From Gracilariopsis chorda (lineage: Eukaryota > Rhodophyta > Florideophyceae > Gracilariales > Gracilariaceae), in contig NBIV01000033.1 of NCBI GenBank assembly GCA_003194525.1, positions 1 through 64,000 of the forward strand: a stretch of 64,000 nt of DNA. Reading direction: 5' to 3'. The position numbers were made by a program, and so were the translations under genes. Positions 1-10,404 of the stretch are shown one piece after another (the stretch's first letter is position 1; each line of letters opens with the position of its first letter). The notes beneath the pieces were generated by a model, which worked only from the letters and a program-made list of their open reading frames with translations, did no database searches and had not been told where the DNA came from.

Positions 1-3000
1 GGATTACCGCCGCCTGAATGCGGTTACTGTCAAGGACGTCTATCCGATTCCACGAATGGACGAGTACATTGACTCCCTGGGGAGCGCAACGGTGTTCACT
101 ACCCTCGATGCCAATTCGGGATACTGGCAGGTCCCTATTAGGAAAGAAGATCGTGATAAGACCGCGTTTGTGTGCCATCAAGGACTATATCGCTTTAAGC
201 GAATGCCGTTTGGACTAACGAATGCCCCAGCTACATTCCAACGGGCAATCGATATCCTCTTGGCGAGGTTCAAATGGACCAGCTGTCTGGTATACTTGGA
301 CGACATTATAGTGTTCTCCAATAACTTGGACGATCACCTGTCCATGTCCGGGAAGTCTTGACAGTGCTCCGCAACGCAGGCATCACCCTGAAGCTGGGAA
401 AGTGTGAGTTCTGCGCCGATTCGGTAAAATATCTGGGGCACATCATCCGCCCCGGACAGCTTTTCAATCGATGAAGCAAGAGTGAAATCACTTCGAGAGG
501 CGAAACATCCGACTAATCAAACGGAGCTTCGATCCTTCCTAGGACTTGCAATGTATATCGCCGATTCGTCCCGAACTTCGCCGACTTGTCAGCACCGCTT
601 AACGACTCCTCCGAAAGGACAACCCACGAACTGGACGTCTTTGACGAGGCTGAGTCGTCAGCATTCTCGTCTCTTGTCGACGCTGTAACGTCCCCGCCAG
701 TTCTGGCCTTACCGCACCCGGACTTACCCTTCGAAGTGGATACTGACTCAAGTGCCCACCAGGTGGGTGTGCGTTGTTTCAAGTCACGGAAGAAGGAGAA
801 AGACATCCGATCGGATATTGGTTCACGTTCGTTGAACGTTCACGAGCGCAACTACTCGGTGTCCGAGAAGGAGTGTCTTGCTGTTGTTTGGGCGTTGGCA
901 ACGCTTCGCCCATAACCTTATGGGTAACCATTTCAAGGTCACACCGATCACTCGGCTCTCGTTGGCTACTCGAAATTCGAGAACCGTCGGGCCGCCTCAT
1001 GCGTTGCGTCTCCGACTCTCGGAATTACATTTGATGTCCTCTACAAGAAGGGATCCCTGAATACTCAGGCTGACGCCCTATCGCGCTTAGGAACATCAGC
1101 GGAAACCGAACCGGTCGACGATCTGGAAATACCATGTTCATGGCACAATCCCCGGAGGGAACGGAAGAAGACGACCAGACGTGAATGGGGATGACATCTG
1201 TGACGATATCTGGCTGCAAACCCTACGGATCCTCCGGATGACCAGGTGTTCCCATATCCCTGAGGAAATGATCCGTGAACAACAGCAGGATCCTTTCTGT
1301 GCCCAGATTCGTGCCCGTCTTAACGGGGCGCACAGATACCCTTTGCGGTGAACGATCGAGGCTACCTAGTCAGGTTGCTGACACGGCCCCACAGATCGTT
1401 GTACCTCACACGCTACAGCAGCGCGTCTTGCATCTATCGCATTACGCGAAGTTGGTGCACATCCCGGCGGAGGAAACTATACCTGACCCTTCGCAGGACT
1501 TCTATTGGCCTGCTATGGCATTTGACTGCTATGCAGTTCGCCGCTCGTGCGTGGAATGTGCGAAGAATAATGTGAAACTTCGGAAGTACTCGAAGAAGTT
1601 AACACTATTCCCGGCACGGGCGCCACTCGAATATGTCGCTATTGATATCTTGGGCGAGCTTGTCAAAACCAAACGTGGTTACAAGTATCTTCTCGTCATT
1701 ACTGACCGCTTCTCAAAGTTGGTGAGAACAGTACCGCTTAAACGGATTACCGCGGACGTGGTTGCGCGTGCGTTCGTAACCACTGGGTCTTTACTTACGG
1801 CCCGCCGGTACACCTACTCTCCGACAACGGTTCTCAATTCACCTCAAAGTTCTTTCAGGACGTAATGTAGAATCTTGGGAATCAAGAATATGTTTACTAC
1901 CACCTACCACCCGCAGTGTAACGGACAAGTGGAACGATTCAATCGTACTATGCTCAACGCACTGCGCGCGTATGTCGCGGATCACCCATGGAATGGGACT
2001 TGTACACGGACGCTATTACGTACGCGTATAACACCCAGGTAACACGGGTCACGACCCTCGCTCCATTTGAGCTGGTCCTGTCTCGGATTCCACCACCCAT
2101 GGCTATGAAGCGCAACCGAACGTCTCGGGGTACCCTTCACCAAGGTTATATCGAGATTCCTGGAAGGAATGGTTGAAGAACATGGTCCCTACCGCCCGAA
2201 AGGCTATGGGAAAAGCCCAGGAGGCATACAAACAGAACTTCGACGCGAAGATTCGTTCCCGATACCCCAGGTCTCGGAAGGGGATTCTGTCTTCCTGCGA
2301 AAGGAATATTATAATCCCGAAAAGGAGAAGCGCCACAAGTTGTCACCGATAGTGAATGGACCCTATCGGGTGGTTTCCGTCGCCGACGACACAGTCGTAC
2401 TGGACATCGATAACCAGTTCGAACGCGTCTCACGCGACCGCGTAGCCCACGCGCCTGCGCCCCCTGAGGGCTCATCACCGCTCGTGACAATCCCGGAGGA
2501 TGACCTCGTAACTCGGCCAACGGATAATCTGCTTCCGTCCCGCCCACCCGTCTTACGCACCCGAAACGGGGACTCTCGGATCTTCCAATTGCCGATCAAC
2601 CGGTTGGGCGCGCCGCGCGTATCGTGCAACGCACGCTTGACCCCAAACGCCTAACCGTTACTCCGCCCGCGGAGTCCTTCATCCTGAACCCACCGCCCTC
2701 TCACCTAAGGAGGGGGAGGGACGGGAAATCGATCGCGCCATCGCGGAAGGAAGCTCCGGCGTCGGACGGTGTCCCGTTTCATACGGCATCGTCGGATGAG
2801 CACCCCCGGAGCAGGGAGGAGTTGAACGCATCGCGAAGCGAGAAGGCCGTCTCCGCGGACCCGGATGCACTCCTGTCGAGCGAGTCGCTGGGTAGCGAAG
2901 GAGGAAGTAGTGAACCGGACTCCGGTTGTGGTCACTAATGTGGCGAATGATATCTCCGAGCACGGAGCACATACAACCTCGGTCATAACCAGTTTCGTGG

Positions 3001-3559
3001 TGAGCTGAAAAGCAACCGCGGACACGGAGAGTGTGGTTGACACTGCGTGCGTTACCGCAGAGCCCCACAAATGGACACTGTGACGCCACTGTCACGCGGA
3101 CGAAGCCCGAAATTCCAAACCGTGGAAAGGTGTACACGTACATACCGCCGGCCGGCGTCAGGAGTACAGTCAAGACCCGCGTCGTGGAAAGACCGCGCGC
3201 GACACTTGCCGCCAGCGGCCAGCCAATCACAGTGTGTGATGCATGGCAATCCGCCTCCTGGCGTCGGAACCGTAGTGAACCGCCTCCCTCACCGTGAAAG
3301 GTCAAACTCACCAGAGTTGCACGGGTCGCGTGGGAGAAGAGCTCGCGAGCCTGCGCGTCAAGAGGGGAATCCGGTTAGAACGGAAGGCCCCCCCCACAAG
3401 GAGAGGATTAGGAAGCGGAAAGACCGCAATGCGGTATCAAGTCCCAGCACTCGCAGCGTCGAGGAAAGCTGACTTTGCCCGCAGGGTCGCGCCAATTTCA
3501 GGCAAGTCCCCTCACAGGGTTCTCCCCTTAAGCCCTGCCATGACGGGTCAGGAGCCGGC

Positions 3560-3725
3560 TACGTACGACCAGGAGTTTGTCGTTGACCACATCGTGGATC
3601 ATGTTCTGGACTCCAAAGGAGTGTGGTTTTACCAAATCCGATGGTACGGATACCCCCCGGAAGAGGACACATGGGAGCCCATTCAGCACCTTCCTCGTTC
3701 CAAGGTGATAACCTACCACCGCCGG
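3560..3725 (+). other. Chromodomain of the Ty3 fossil
   Basis: The translation around here shows the three-strand-plus-helix chromodomain pattern: the VVDHIVDH start, a Q-I-R-W-Y-G-Y core, then EEDTWEP and a basic helix. In chromoviruses this module follows integrase and is thought to steer integration toward particular chromatin. It lies more than 1 kb downstream of the integrase core, farther than usual, with a Pro/Arg-rich linker between. Confidence 0.85.
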
Positions 3726-3775
3726 ACGCGGTTCCCACTCCCATCCACTTTGGACATGGCCCAGGTTGGGTAGGA

Positions 3776-4109
3776 CGATACACTGCACTATGCAGAAGAT
3801 TCCGAAGACGGAAGAGAAGTCTCCGAAGAGAAGAGGACACAGGAAGAGATCTGGCTACAGAAGGTTACACGAAGTAATGGACTGGATAGGGAAACCAATG
3901 GTCATTGGACGTCACACCGCCTAGCGGTCCGACCGAAGTAACGGTTTAATGAAGAATACCGCCTAGCGGTCCAGCATGAAGATGCTATGAAGAAGAAAAA
4001 GAAGAGTCCGGACATACGGATATAGAAGAAGGAAGTCGTTTACCACAAGCTATGGAGCGTTAAGCGCTAACCTATATCAGGTGTGTGTGCCACGGTCCAG
4101 GATCCTGAC
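3776..4109. other. Purine-rich spacer with a duplicated near-palindrome
   Basis: Between the chromodomain and the end of the antisense frame lies a purine-rich stretch (about 3785-3860). It is followed by two copies of ACCGCCTAGCGGTCC at 3916-3930 and 3958-3972, each able to fold through ACCGC/GCGGT arms. No coding signal was recognised. The spacer may be an untranslated part of the retroelement. Confidence 0.4.
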
Positions 4110-5951
4110 TTAGGATGAGCCGCTCGTTGGCGGTTGGTAGTTCGCAGACGCGAAAGCCAATAACTCGCTCACGCTGGTGAGGTTGGAAGGCGCAACCACT
4201 CCAATGGACTGGAGGTGAGCCCTGAGGGCAACGGCCTGAGGGTCCACGGGGACCGGAGATGCGGTAGACGGAGACGCAGCCACACTGGCGGCCATATTCC
4301 AGCCATCTGGAGCAGCCACATGCTGGCCGGATCCGTCGAGATCGTCGACCATCGCCGTTACCGGGGCTACGGCCTCCTCCACCTCATCGGGGTCGTCATC
4401 CACCATTGGATCATCCTCGTAGGAACCGTGCCAGTCATCGGAAAACATGAACCCAACCGGGTGGCCTCGCGGAACGGAGCGTGGTACATCGCGTAACGCT
4501 AGCGCGTGAGCCCGTGAAGTCACGGATACCTCCCAAGGGTCATAGAAGACGAAGTTGCCAGCGTTTGGATTTCTCCGGCCTGGAGAGCGATCATGCCTGG
4601 AAGGCTCACCGTCAGGGACGTTGGAGACTGGGACTGTATCCCAGTTAACCATATCGATGGTGTTCAGAAGGCACTGAAGCTCATCCACATTGGCTTCGGA
4701 TCCCAGAGGGATATAGAGATCCAATCGGCGGATAACCTGGCGTAGGTGAGGAGGAATGTACCACAGACGGTTCTTGTCGTACACCTCCCAGAGGAGAAAT
4801 GCGGCAACGCGAGCAGCCCATTCGGCGAGGAAGAGAGTCCAGTAACCGGAATCCGGATTGTTGATTAATCGTGAACCGATGTAGCTGAGGCACGGAGGCA
4901 TCTCCGCAAAGCATCCCCTCGGGACTTCGAACCTGCTCCACCAATGGGGAAGAGGTGCATACCGGCCGCGCATCGCGGATGGACGGAGCCTCTCGACCTC
5001 GAGATTTTGGTATGGTACCAGGAACCCGAAGCGGGAGCGCGCCTTTCGCTCAAACCGGAGTCGGTCGAAGAAGGATCCGCGATGATTCGGACGACGAAGA
5101 TATCGGAACTCTGCACGCAGAATTGGGCGCCTCCAGAGGAGCATCCCGGCTTCTATTGGAGTGGACCGGAACGGTGTAGATGGCTGGTAGGCAGCAAGGT
5201 TCTCGCAGTATGAGACTTCACCGTAGGTACGGTACCGCGAGAGGTCAAAGCTGTATTCCGTTGGTACCAGCTCATCCGGATAACTCGCGCGGGCGAGACG
5301 GTCGTAGGCGACCTTGGCCATCCCGGCACGGGCTTCATTCAGCGTCTCGAAACCATATCTGGTGCGCTTCCGTGCGAGGAACTGTGGCTCTACCGCGATA
5401 CGCGTCCTCCAGTCGAAGGAGTCGACCATATCCCGGCCTAGTCCCCCTGGGAGCTCGCCCTCCTCCACATAGGAGCCGATGAGGTCCGAGTCGGAAACCC
5501 ATGTGGGGTGGAACCAGGGCGCACGCGAAAAGAGGAGAGCGTCTTCCCGGGGATTGCGGGCCCAAAGTGTCGATGGTGACACCCAGCCAGCGGCGGTCGC
5601 AGTGATCGGTATCGCTTGAGCGGAATTCCAGGCGGCGATACTCGCGGCATCCGAGGCATCCAAGGTTGGAACATGAGACGATCCTCCAGGCAGAGGCAAG
5701 GAGAGGAACCCAGAGGATGGGTGACGAACCCACGACCCCGGCGTCGCGAAGGAAGGTTGTCCGCTCGCGGAAGTCCCCTGCGGGGCGCCCGCAGGCGGGT
5801 TGTTCGAAAACGGAGTGTTGGTCATAGTAGAGAGGGGCGCAGAGTCTGTTGAAGAAGGTACTGAGGGTTGATCAGTTGTAACCGTGTTGGTACGGGGGAC
5901 CGGTATCTCGGCGATTCCCTTGTCGGGACTATTTATACCCTCGCGCCTCAT
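4110..5951 (-). CDS. Long antisense open frame inside the Ty3 fossil, unknown product (613 aa)
   Basis: A single open frame of 613 codons runs opposite to the pol genes and fills the space between the chromodomain and the 3' LTR. The first ATG is at 5951; the frame is also open upstream to the LTR edge. The N-terminal 100 or so residues are Pro/Ser/Thr-rich. The middle (about 130-440) is rich in Trp, Tyr, Arg and Leu and looks like a folded domain (WFHPTW, GYWTLFLAEWAARVAAFL). An acidic patch (about 510-530) precedes an Ala/Ser-rich tail. I recognise no domain. It looks whole while the surrounding pol is broken. Known parallel: some plant Ty3 elements carry antisense genes between pol and the 3' LTR. 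Alternatives are a captured host gene or a chance antisense frame. Confidence 0.5.
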   Translation of the reverse strand: MRREGINSPDKGIAEIPVPRTNTVTTDQPSVPSSTDSAPLSTMTNTPFSNNPPAGAPQGTSASGQPSFATPGSWVRHPSSGFLSLPLPGGSSHVPTLDASDAASIAAWNSAQAIPITATAAGWVSPSTLWARNPREDALLFSRAPWFHPTWVSDSDLIGSYVEEGELPGGLGRDMVDSFDWRTRIAVEPQFLARKRTRYGFETLNEARAGMAKVAYDRLARASYPDELVPTEYSFDLSRYRTYGEVSYCENLAAYQPSTPFRSTPIEAGMLLWRRPILRAEFRYLRRPNHRGSFFDRLRFERKARSRFGFLVPYQNLEVERLRPSAMRGRYAPLPHWWSRFEVPRGCFAEMPPCLSYIGSRLINNPDSGYWTLFLAEWAARVAAFLLWEVYDKNRLWYIPPHLRQVIRRLDLYIPLGSEANVDELQCLLNTIDMVNWDTVPVSNVPDGEPSRHDRSPGRRNPNAGNFVFYDPWEVSVTSRAHALALRDVPRSVPRGHPVGFMFSDDWHGSYEDDPMVDDDPDEVEEAVAPVTAMVDDLDGSGQHVAAPDGWNMAASVAASPSTASPVPVDPQAVALRAHLQSIGVVAPSNLTSVSELLAFASANYQPPTSGSS

Positions 5952-5988
5952 CTCCTCACGTTTATACTCACGTTCGTTTTCGGCCCTT

Positions 5989-5999
5989 AAGGAGGGGGA
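5989..5999 (+). other. Polypurine tract (plus-strand primer site) of the Ty3 fossil
   Basis: AAGGAGGGGGA lies directly before TGTGTAGTGCA at 6000. A purine tract abutting a TG dinucleotide is the standard junction between internal region and 3' LTR. It fixes the element's orientation as plus, which makes the 4110-5951 frame antisense. Confidence 0.7.
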
Positions 6000-6860
6000 T
6001 GTGTAGTGCAATACATTCCCGCGTACGGGCGATGGTGAAACTCATATCTGAGGTGTACTCGGTGCGAGCGATGAAGCGGGATGCATGAATTTTAGCCCCC
6101 GTTTACCGGGCTAATTAGCGGTCGGGTTACCCAGGGTGGTTATGGGAACATTCATATTTTGTGGTACTTGCCTGGCAAGGGTGGTGGACACGTGGCTACA
6201 GCCCCGGCCAGGAGGCCCAAAACGGCTACTTATTTTAGTATAGTTTAGGGGTTAATTTTACTTAGGCTAGTGCACTACCTACTGTACTGCACTGAGCTAG
6301 TACTTGAGCGTCGGCCGCACGGCGGCGAGCTCACCAAGAAAAGTAACAAGAGTTCGGCTCTGACTCTATTCGCCATGCGAAGTGTCTAACTCCTCGCGGA
6401 GGTACACCGCTTGCCCGATAGTTTCACCCGACTCGCACCACCGAGGAGACCGTGCTCGTCGTACCCAGTGGGTTGTGACCACTCGTGGTATTCGTTGTTG
6501 TCGTGTGACCGCCCGTACAGGCCCTATCTCCGCCCCAGTTTTGGGTATTGATATTACCGACGTGTGTCGTGAGACCGTGAGACCATCCCTTCCCCTCATA
6601 TCCCCTAACCGCCGCGCGGTGCGTGTTCGTGTGTGTGTATCGGCACCCCCCCCCTCCGGGGTCTGTTCCCGCTTTCCGCACGCCCCCGTCGGGTGGTCCC
6701 TTTCCCTCTTTTGTTCCACTGTTCGCAGGCTACTTCCGGACCAGCCGTGGTTCCGACCCGTTCTAACCCCTAAACCTCCGAGGTACATCCAGGCTCCCGA
6801 CGGAGTTACACCCGTCATACGGGACACGGAGGGCTCTACCCAGCTGGGCCTACCTCTCCA
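6000..6860 (+). repeat. 3' LTR of the Ty3 fossil (right end approximate)
   Basis: The LTR starts with TG right after the polypurine tract. It contains a short hairpin (CCCCCGTTTACCGGGC near 6101), an AT-rich TATA-like stretch (about 6225-6260) and a C-rich run near 6646-6656. The end must lie before about 6890, where integrase-like sequence of another Ty3 lineage begins. No second copy is in the window to fix the boundary, and no target-site duplication could be set. Confidence 0.6.
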
Positions 6861-6889
6861 AGAGAGCAAGGCTTCGAGCTGCCTTGGGT

Positions 6890-7650
6890 GCCTTTCCCAC
6901 ACCGGGATTGCACCACAAATAACACTAAGTTGGTGCGCCTCGGCAACCGGTGCCCTCTCACCGTATTCACAGGACACAAACAGGACACTCTACTAGCCAC
7001 AGTAACGCACAAGGAACGTGGAAAGACGATGGTAATGAAGATAGGCGATGTACGACAGCGACAACTACAGAACATTGAGAGCACGATGCAGTCGCTGGAG
7101 AAGATGCACAAGGACGTTGCCGATCGAACCACCAAGAAGCGGCAACAAGCTATCGATACACACAACCGCAAGGCCAATTTGAGGGCGATCAATTTCACTG
7201 AAGGCGATTTTGTACTACAAGGAGCCGTCCAGAGGTCTAATAGTCGAAAACCTACGCTCAACTGGACCGGCCTCTATCGTTTCATTGAATGCAAAACTGA
7301 ATACGTCTTTTTGGTTGAATCATTGTTGGGCAACAAGCGAATGGAAGTGCATAGGCGAAGACTGAAGCTTTTCAGAAACTCAGACTTCGAAGTGATCGAG
7401 GAACTGCGAGACTACTTGGCCTATCAGCAGGGTGAGATGCTACTTGTTGAGGATTTTCTGGACATAAGGCGAAGGAAGGGAACCACAGTGTTGCTCGTCA
7501 AATGGAAATGATTCTCCGAGAACGAAACCGACTGCGTGACTGTCGTTTCTTTGCAAGAGGATGTACCTGCACTTGTCGAAGAATATCTCGGCGAAGTTAA
7601 GTCTACCGGAACTCGCCGGCAAAAGCAAGTTGCTGGCTCTCTGTAACTCT
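6890..7650 (+). mobile_element. Second Ty3/gypsy lineage: integrase C-terminal region and chromodomain remnant
   Basis: The translation shows the integrase C-terminal pattern with INFTEGDFVL, a Trp-containing GLYRF block and the VHRRRLKLFRN motif. Then come LAYQQGEMLLVEDFLDI and a chromodomain-like RRRKG-TTVLLVKW stretch that continues to about 7640. To my eye this matches the integrase tail seen in oomycete-type Ty3 elements and differs clearly from the first element. The upstream RT and integrase core are absent. The first element's LTR probably inserted here, leaving the other half to the left of the window. It is broken and old. Confidence 0.7.
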
Positions 7651-7681
7651 CCGCCGTTTTCACTTAGAGAATTACGGGGCG

Positions 7682-8256
7682 CTGTTGTAGCAAATACGCC
7701 ATCACCTTGGAGTACACGATAGATGACACTGTACGCTGGGTAGCAAATGCGTAGGCGGCAACCGCTGTGCCCGTAAATGGGCAGCTGAAACTTGCGTAGG
7801 TAGCAAATGCGTTGCTGTGAACTGCGTAGGTCGCTTTACCTCGCGCGGTATGCAAGATAGTGTATGAATATCGTGCTTGCCGAGTTCGACAGACTATCGG
7901 CTCGGCACGGGGCGCTCATAAAAGGCCTTCAGATTCTTCGGAAGGCAACTCACGAGGCAAGACACAGCAAGTGAGGTGCCCGTTCTCTTGCCGCGCTCCT
8001 ACGACTTTCAGCGCTTCTACCGATTCCCTACAGTAGTTCCGCGCAGCGTTCTCGCCTTGTGCACTCTCGGAAATCTCCGCCACAACGCTAGTGTCGTTTG
8101 TAGTTGGTCATCTTTGGCACTTCCTCGCTCGGGCAACACTGAACATCATCAACTAAGACCAGCTAGAGGACTGTGCGGTAAATCTCGCACAGTAGCGAGT
8201 GACGCTAATCTCCTAATTGCCCAATAAAAGACACCCTAATGAATTTAGTGTTAATA
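7682..8256 (+). repeat. Probable LTR of the second Ty3 lineage
   Basis: About 30 bp after the chromodomain remnant, TGTTGTAGCAAATACG follows a short G-rich tract, fitting an LTR start. GTAGCAAATGCG-like words recur at about 7740 and 7800. A TATA-like CATAAAAGG lies at 7917-7925. The last 98 bases (8158-8255) recur at 22839-22937, which supports a shared LTR end near 8256. Boundaries are approximate. Confidence 0.55.
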
Positions 8257-8439
8257 CTTCCCCTATTTGCGAGGCAGATGTTCTAACAAAGATGAACGGC
8301 CGTGATATAATTTGAAACATGGCAAGCTAAGTAGGGTCACTTTAAAGGCTGTCAAACAAGTCTTACAAGGTACCATTAGCTCCAGTAGCGGAATTTACAC
8401 CCAGAACTAGCAATCTGCACCCGAAACATTTGATTTCTT

Positions 8440-8766
8440 ATTCTGGTGCAGTACCCGAAAGCCAATGTACACCGTAAGCTGTTTGGGATCTTTCTTCCTT
8501 AGAGTTTAGTTCGGATGGGTAGAGCCCTCCAGAAATCACACAACTATGTTGTGGTGTAAGGCATAAATCATCCGTTGCGACTTGCGCAGGTCGGTTGAAG
8601 CAAACATTGGCTATCCGCAAAAGCGGTGTGTAAGGCTGATCATCCTCTTGAGATTTAAAGTGTTCACGTTAGTGGAACGTGTGAAAACGATCCCTCGGTA
8701 GCTGAAAAGCCACCCTGTAGAGGACAAAATAAGGAGGGACTGAGACATCAGTGTCGTGACGAATAT
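8440..8766 (+). repeat. Dispersed repeat R, first half of copy A
   Basis: This segment aligns by eye with 10430-10735 and 16520-16835. Shared words include the TTGGGATCTTTC/TTCGGGATCTTTC-type block, GACTTGCGCAGG, AAGCCACCCT and CGTGACGA. It is the most diverged copy. Its continuation (GGCAGTGCCGGTAA) is not adjacent but resumes at about 9708, so about 0.94 kb of other DNA separates the halves. Confidence 0.6.
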
Positions 8767-9707
8767 ATTGCAAAACCCGAAGGTTGGCCATCGCACTCAA
8801 AGTGTTCCGAGCTTTGCTCTCTGTGGAGCCATAACCAGTCACAGAGCCCTCTTCTTACCTGTAATACGGGCGTCACTCTGTAGGCATTTTGAATTGATCA
8901 CAGAGGTGGATAAATAAAGGTGAACCGGAGCCAGAAAGACGGTAAAACCAGAGAACAGTGTGCCACGCGGTGCAGTGGTTTAGAATATACCGGGTGAAGG
9001 TTGCCTTCCAAAAACGGGGAAGCACTACCCAGCAAGTCGTGCAGAAAGTCGAAACAGACCCGACGAAAGGTGTAAATGCACGGGATCTAGCGGACAAATT
9101 ATCCAATACAGGGGCGATACCAGTACCACACGGTAGATACATGTCACACGACAATTATAACACAGAGTATCTATATTTTTACCGGGCCGTTGAATTGAGC
9201 AAACCGAATTCGGTGACCCTCCGTGAGGATTATTACAAGTCACAAAGACGTCACAATCTAGAGCCGGATACCTCAGGCCAATCTGAACAGTTATGAATGA
9301 CCGAAGTCTCGGGTTACTTTACTTAGTGCTCGCGACGACGAAGTCGCGCTCACCTAATTAAGCACACTACCATAACAAATTATAATAGTTAAGTACAGTA
9401 ATGCTCATCTGTTCAGGTCCACACAAGTGGCGAAACCAGTGTCAGGCACCCTGAGGGGTCAACCATAGTAAAACCTACCTCTACAGCATGGTGCTGTCGC
9501 ACACGCGCACACGCGGCCACTCATCCTGCAATCCATTCCAGATTCCTACCTTCCTTGATGAAACTTCACACTGTAGACCATCCTATTGGCATCATCTCGA
9601 ACGGTTCCAACTCATATACGGTAGAGCCGTCACAGTAACCGCATGGCACTAGTATGAGTAGCATCATCGCATTTCTCTCGCATTTCGAATTGCACCACAA
9701 AGAGGAC
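8767..9707. other. About 0.94 kb insert splitting repeat copy A, unclassified
   Basis: This block sits between two halves that are contiguous in the copies at 10.4 kb and 16.5 kb. It holds one open frame on the plus strand (first ATG 8958 to stop 9296, 112 aa) with no recognised domain, and otherwise short frames. No clear terminal inverted repeats or target-site duplication could be set by eye. A non-autonomous mobile element is one reading; replacement of a decayed segment is another. Confidence 0.35.
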
Positions 9708-10200
9708 CTACGGCAGTGCCGGTAAGTGAACCTTATAAAAGGCGAATACAAAGATAGTTGGAATAATAACCCGAATAATTGCGTCCTTTAGATGGGCAAC
9801 GAGGTTAGACTTTCCGTATGCTACGGTGCTTCAATCCAAGGAGGAGTATAGAACAAACGAAGGAGGTCAGGGTCTAGAGCCAACTCCCCAGGTTAGGGTC
9901 CCTTCTTCGGGATGGTTTACTGGTGCGACGGCAACTCGCCGGCGCACTAAGTACAAACTATCCCAGAAATAAGTGTAAAAATAATAAATAAAATTAACTA
10001 AATTACTCCACTTTGGTGGTTCATGCTCACTACTGGGGCCAACCGCCAATTGACTCTTCCGTGTCCCACGATTCAAATCCACTATTAGTGGTCGTAGTTC
10101 ATGCAATGAATACAATACCAAAACATTCGGGAAATCAACCAAGTACCAAGAATCCCTCCCTGAGGGCATTGCACTTCATATCCTCCTCCTTAGTCGGGAA
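9708..10200 (+). repeat. Dispersed repeat R, second half of copy A
   Basis: This matches 16843-17313 closely over about 467 bases, including TTTCCGTATGCTACGGTGCTTC, the CCTTCTTCGGGATGGTTTAC block and a run ending TCCCTCCCTGAGGGCATTGCACTTCA. It also matches 10738-11205 at lower identity. It carries a hairpin-like TCCGTATGCTACGGTG core. The copy at 16.8 kb is closer to this copy than the 10.7 kb one is. Confidence 0.75.
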
Positions 10201-10404
10201 AGTAACTGCGAACGCATGCGAATCCCAGCCAAAAATGGGTAATAAAAGTTCAGGCCTCTCCGAGTCACCGGGTCAAACCTCTGCCTCAGAGAAACAACCT
10301 CCTGCAAAAGCAGCGAACCAGCCTTCCACAAGTGCAAACTTCTTTCCTTCTTACTCAACTCATTCAGATCACACCCTTTCGAAGGGGAATATGAACAGTA
10401 ACAA

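Larger units (their letters stand above)
1..6860 (+). mobile_element. Ty3/gypsy chromodomain (chromovirus-like) LTR retroelement fossil, cut by the left window edge
   Basis: Seen on the plus strand, in order: reverse transcriptase (from base 1, with the YLDD catalytic box near 295-306), RNase H-like sequence (about 640-1090), integrase HHCC zinc-binding part (about 1410-1580), integrase core (about 1600-2140), integrase C-terminal part (to about 2450), a long low-complexity linker, and a chromodomain (about 3560-3725, with the WYGYPPEEDTWEP signature). RT-RH-IN order with a C-terminal chromodomain is the layout of Ty3/gypsy chromoviruses. The element continues past the left edge, so its 5' LTR and gag are not in the window. 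The polyprotein region is broken in many places, so this is a fossil. Age cannot be set from LTR divergence because only one LTR is present. The right end is approximate. Confidence 0.9.

Noticed and set aside
10066-10078. T-loop-like GATTCAAATCC, possible tRNA
   Set aside because: No matching D-arm, anticodon arm or acceptor stem could be folded around it, and the other repeat copy does not keep it.
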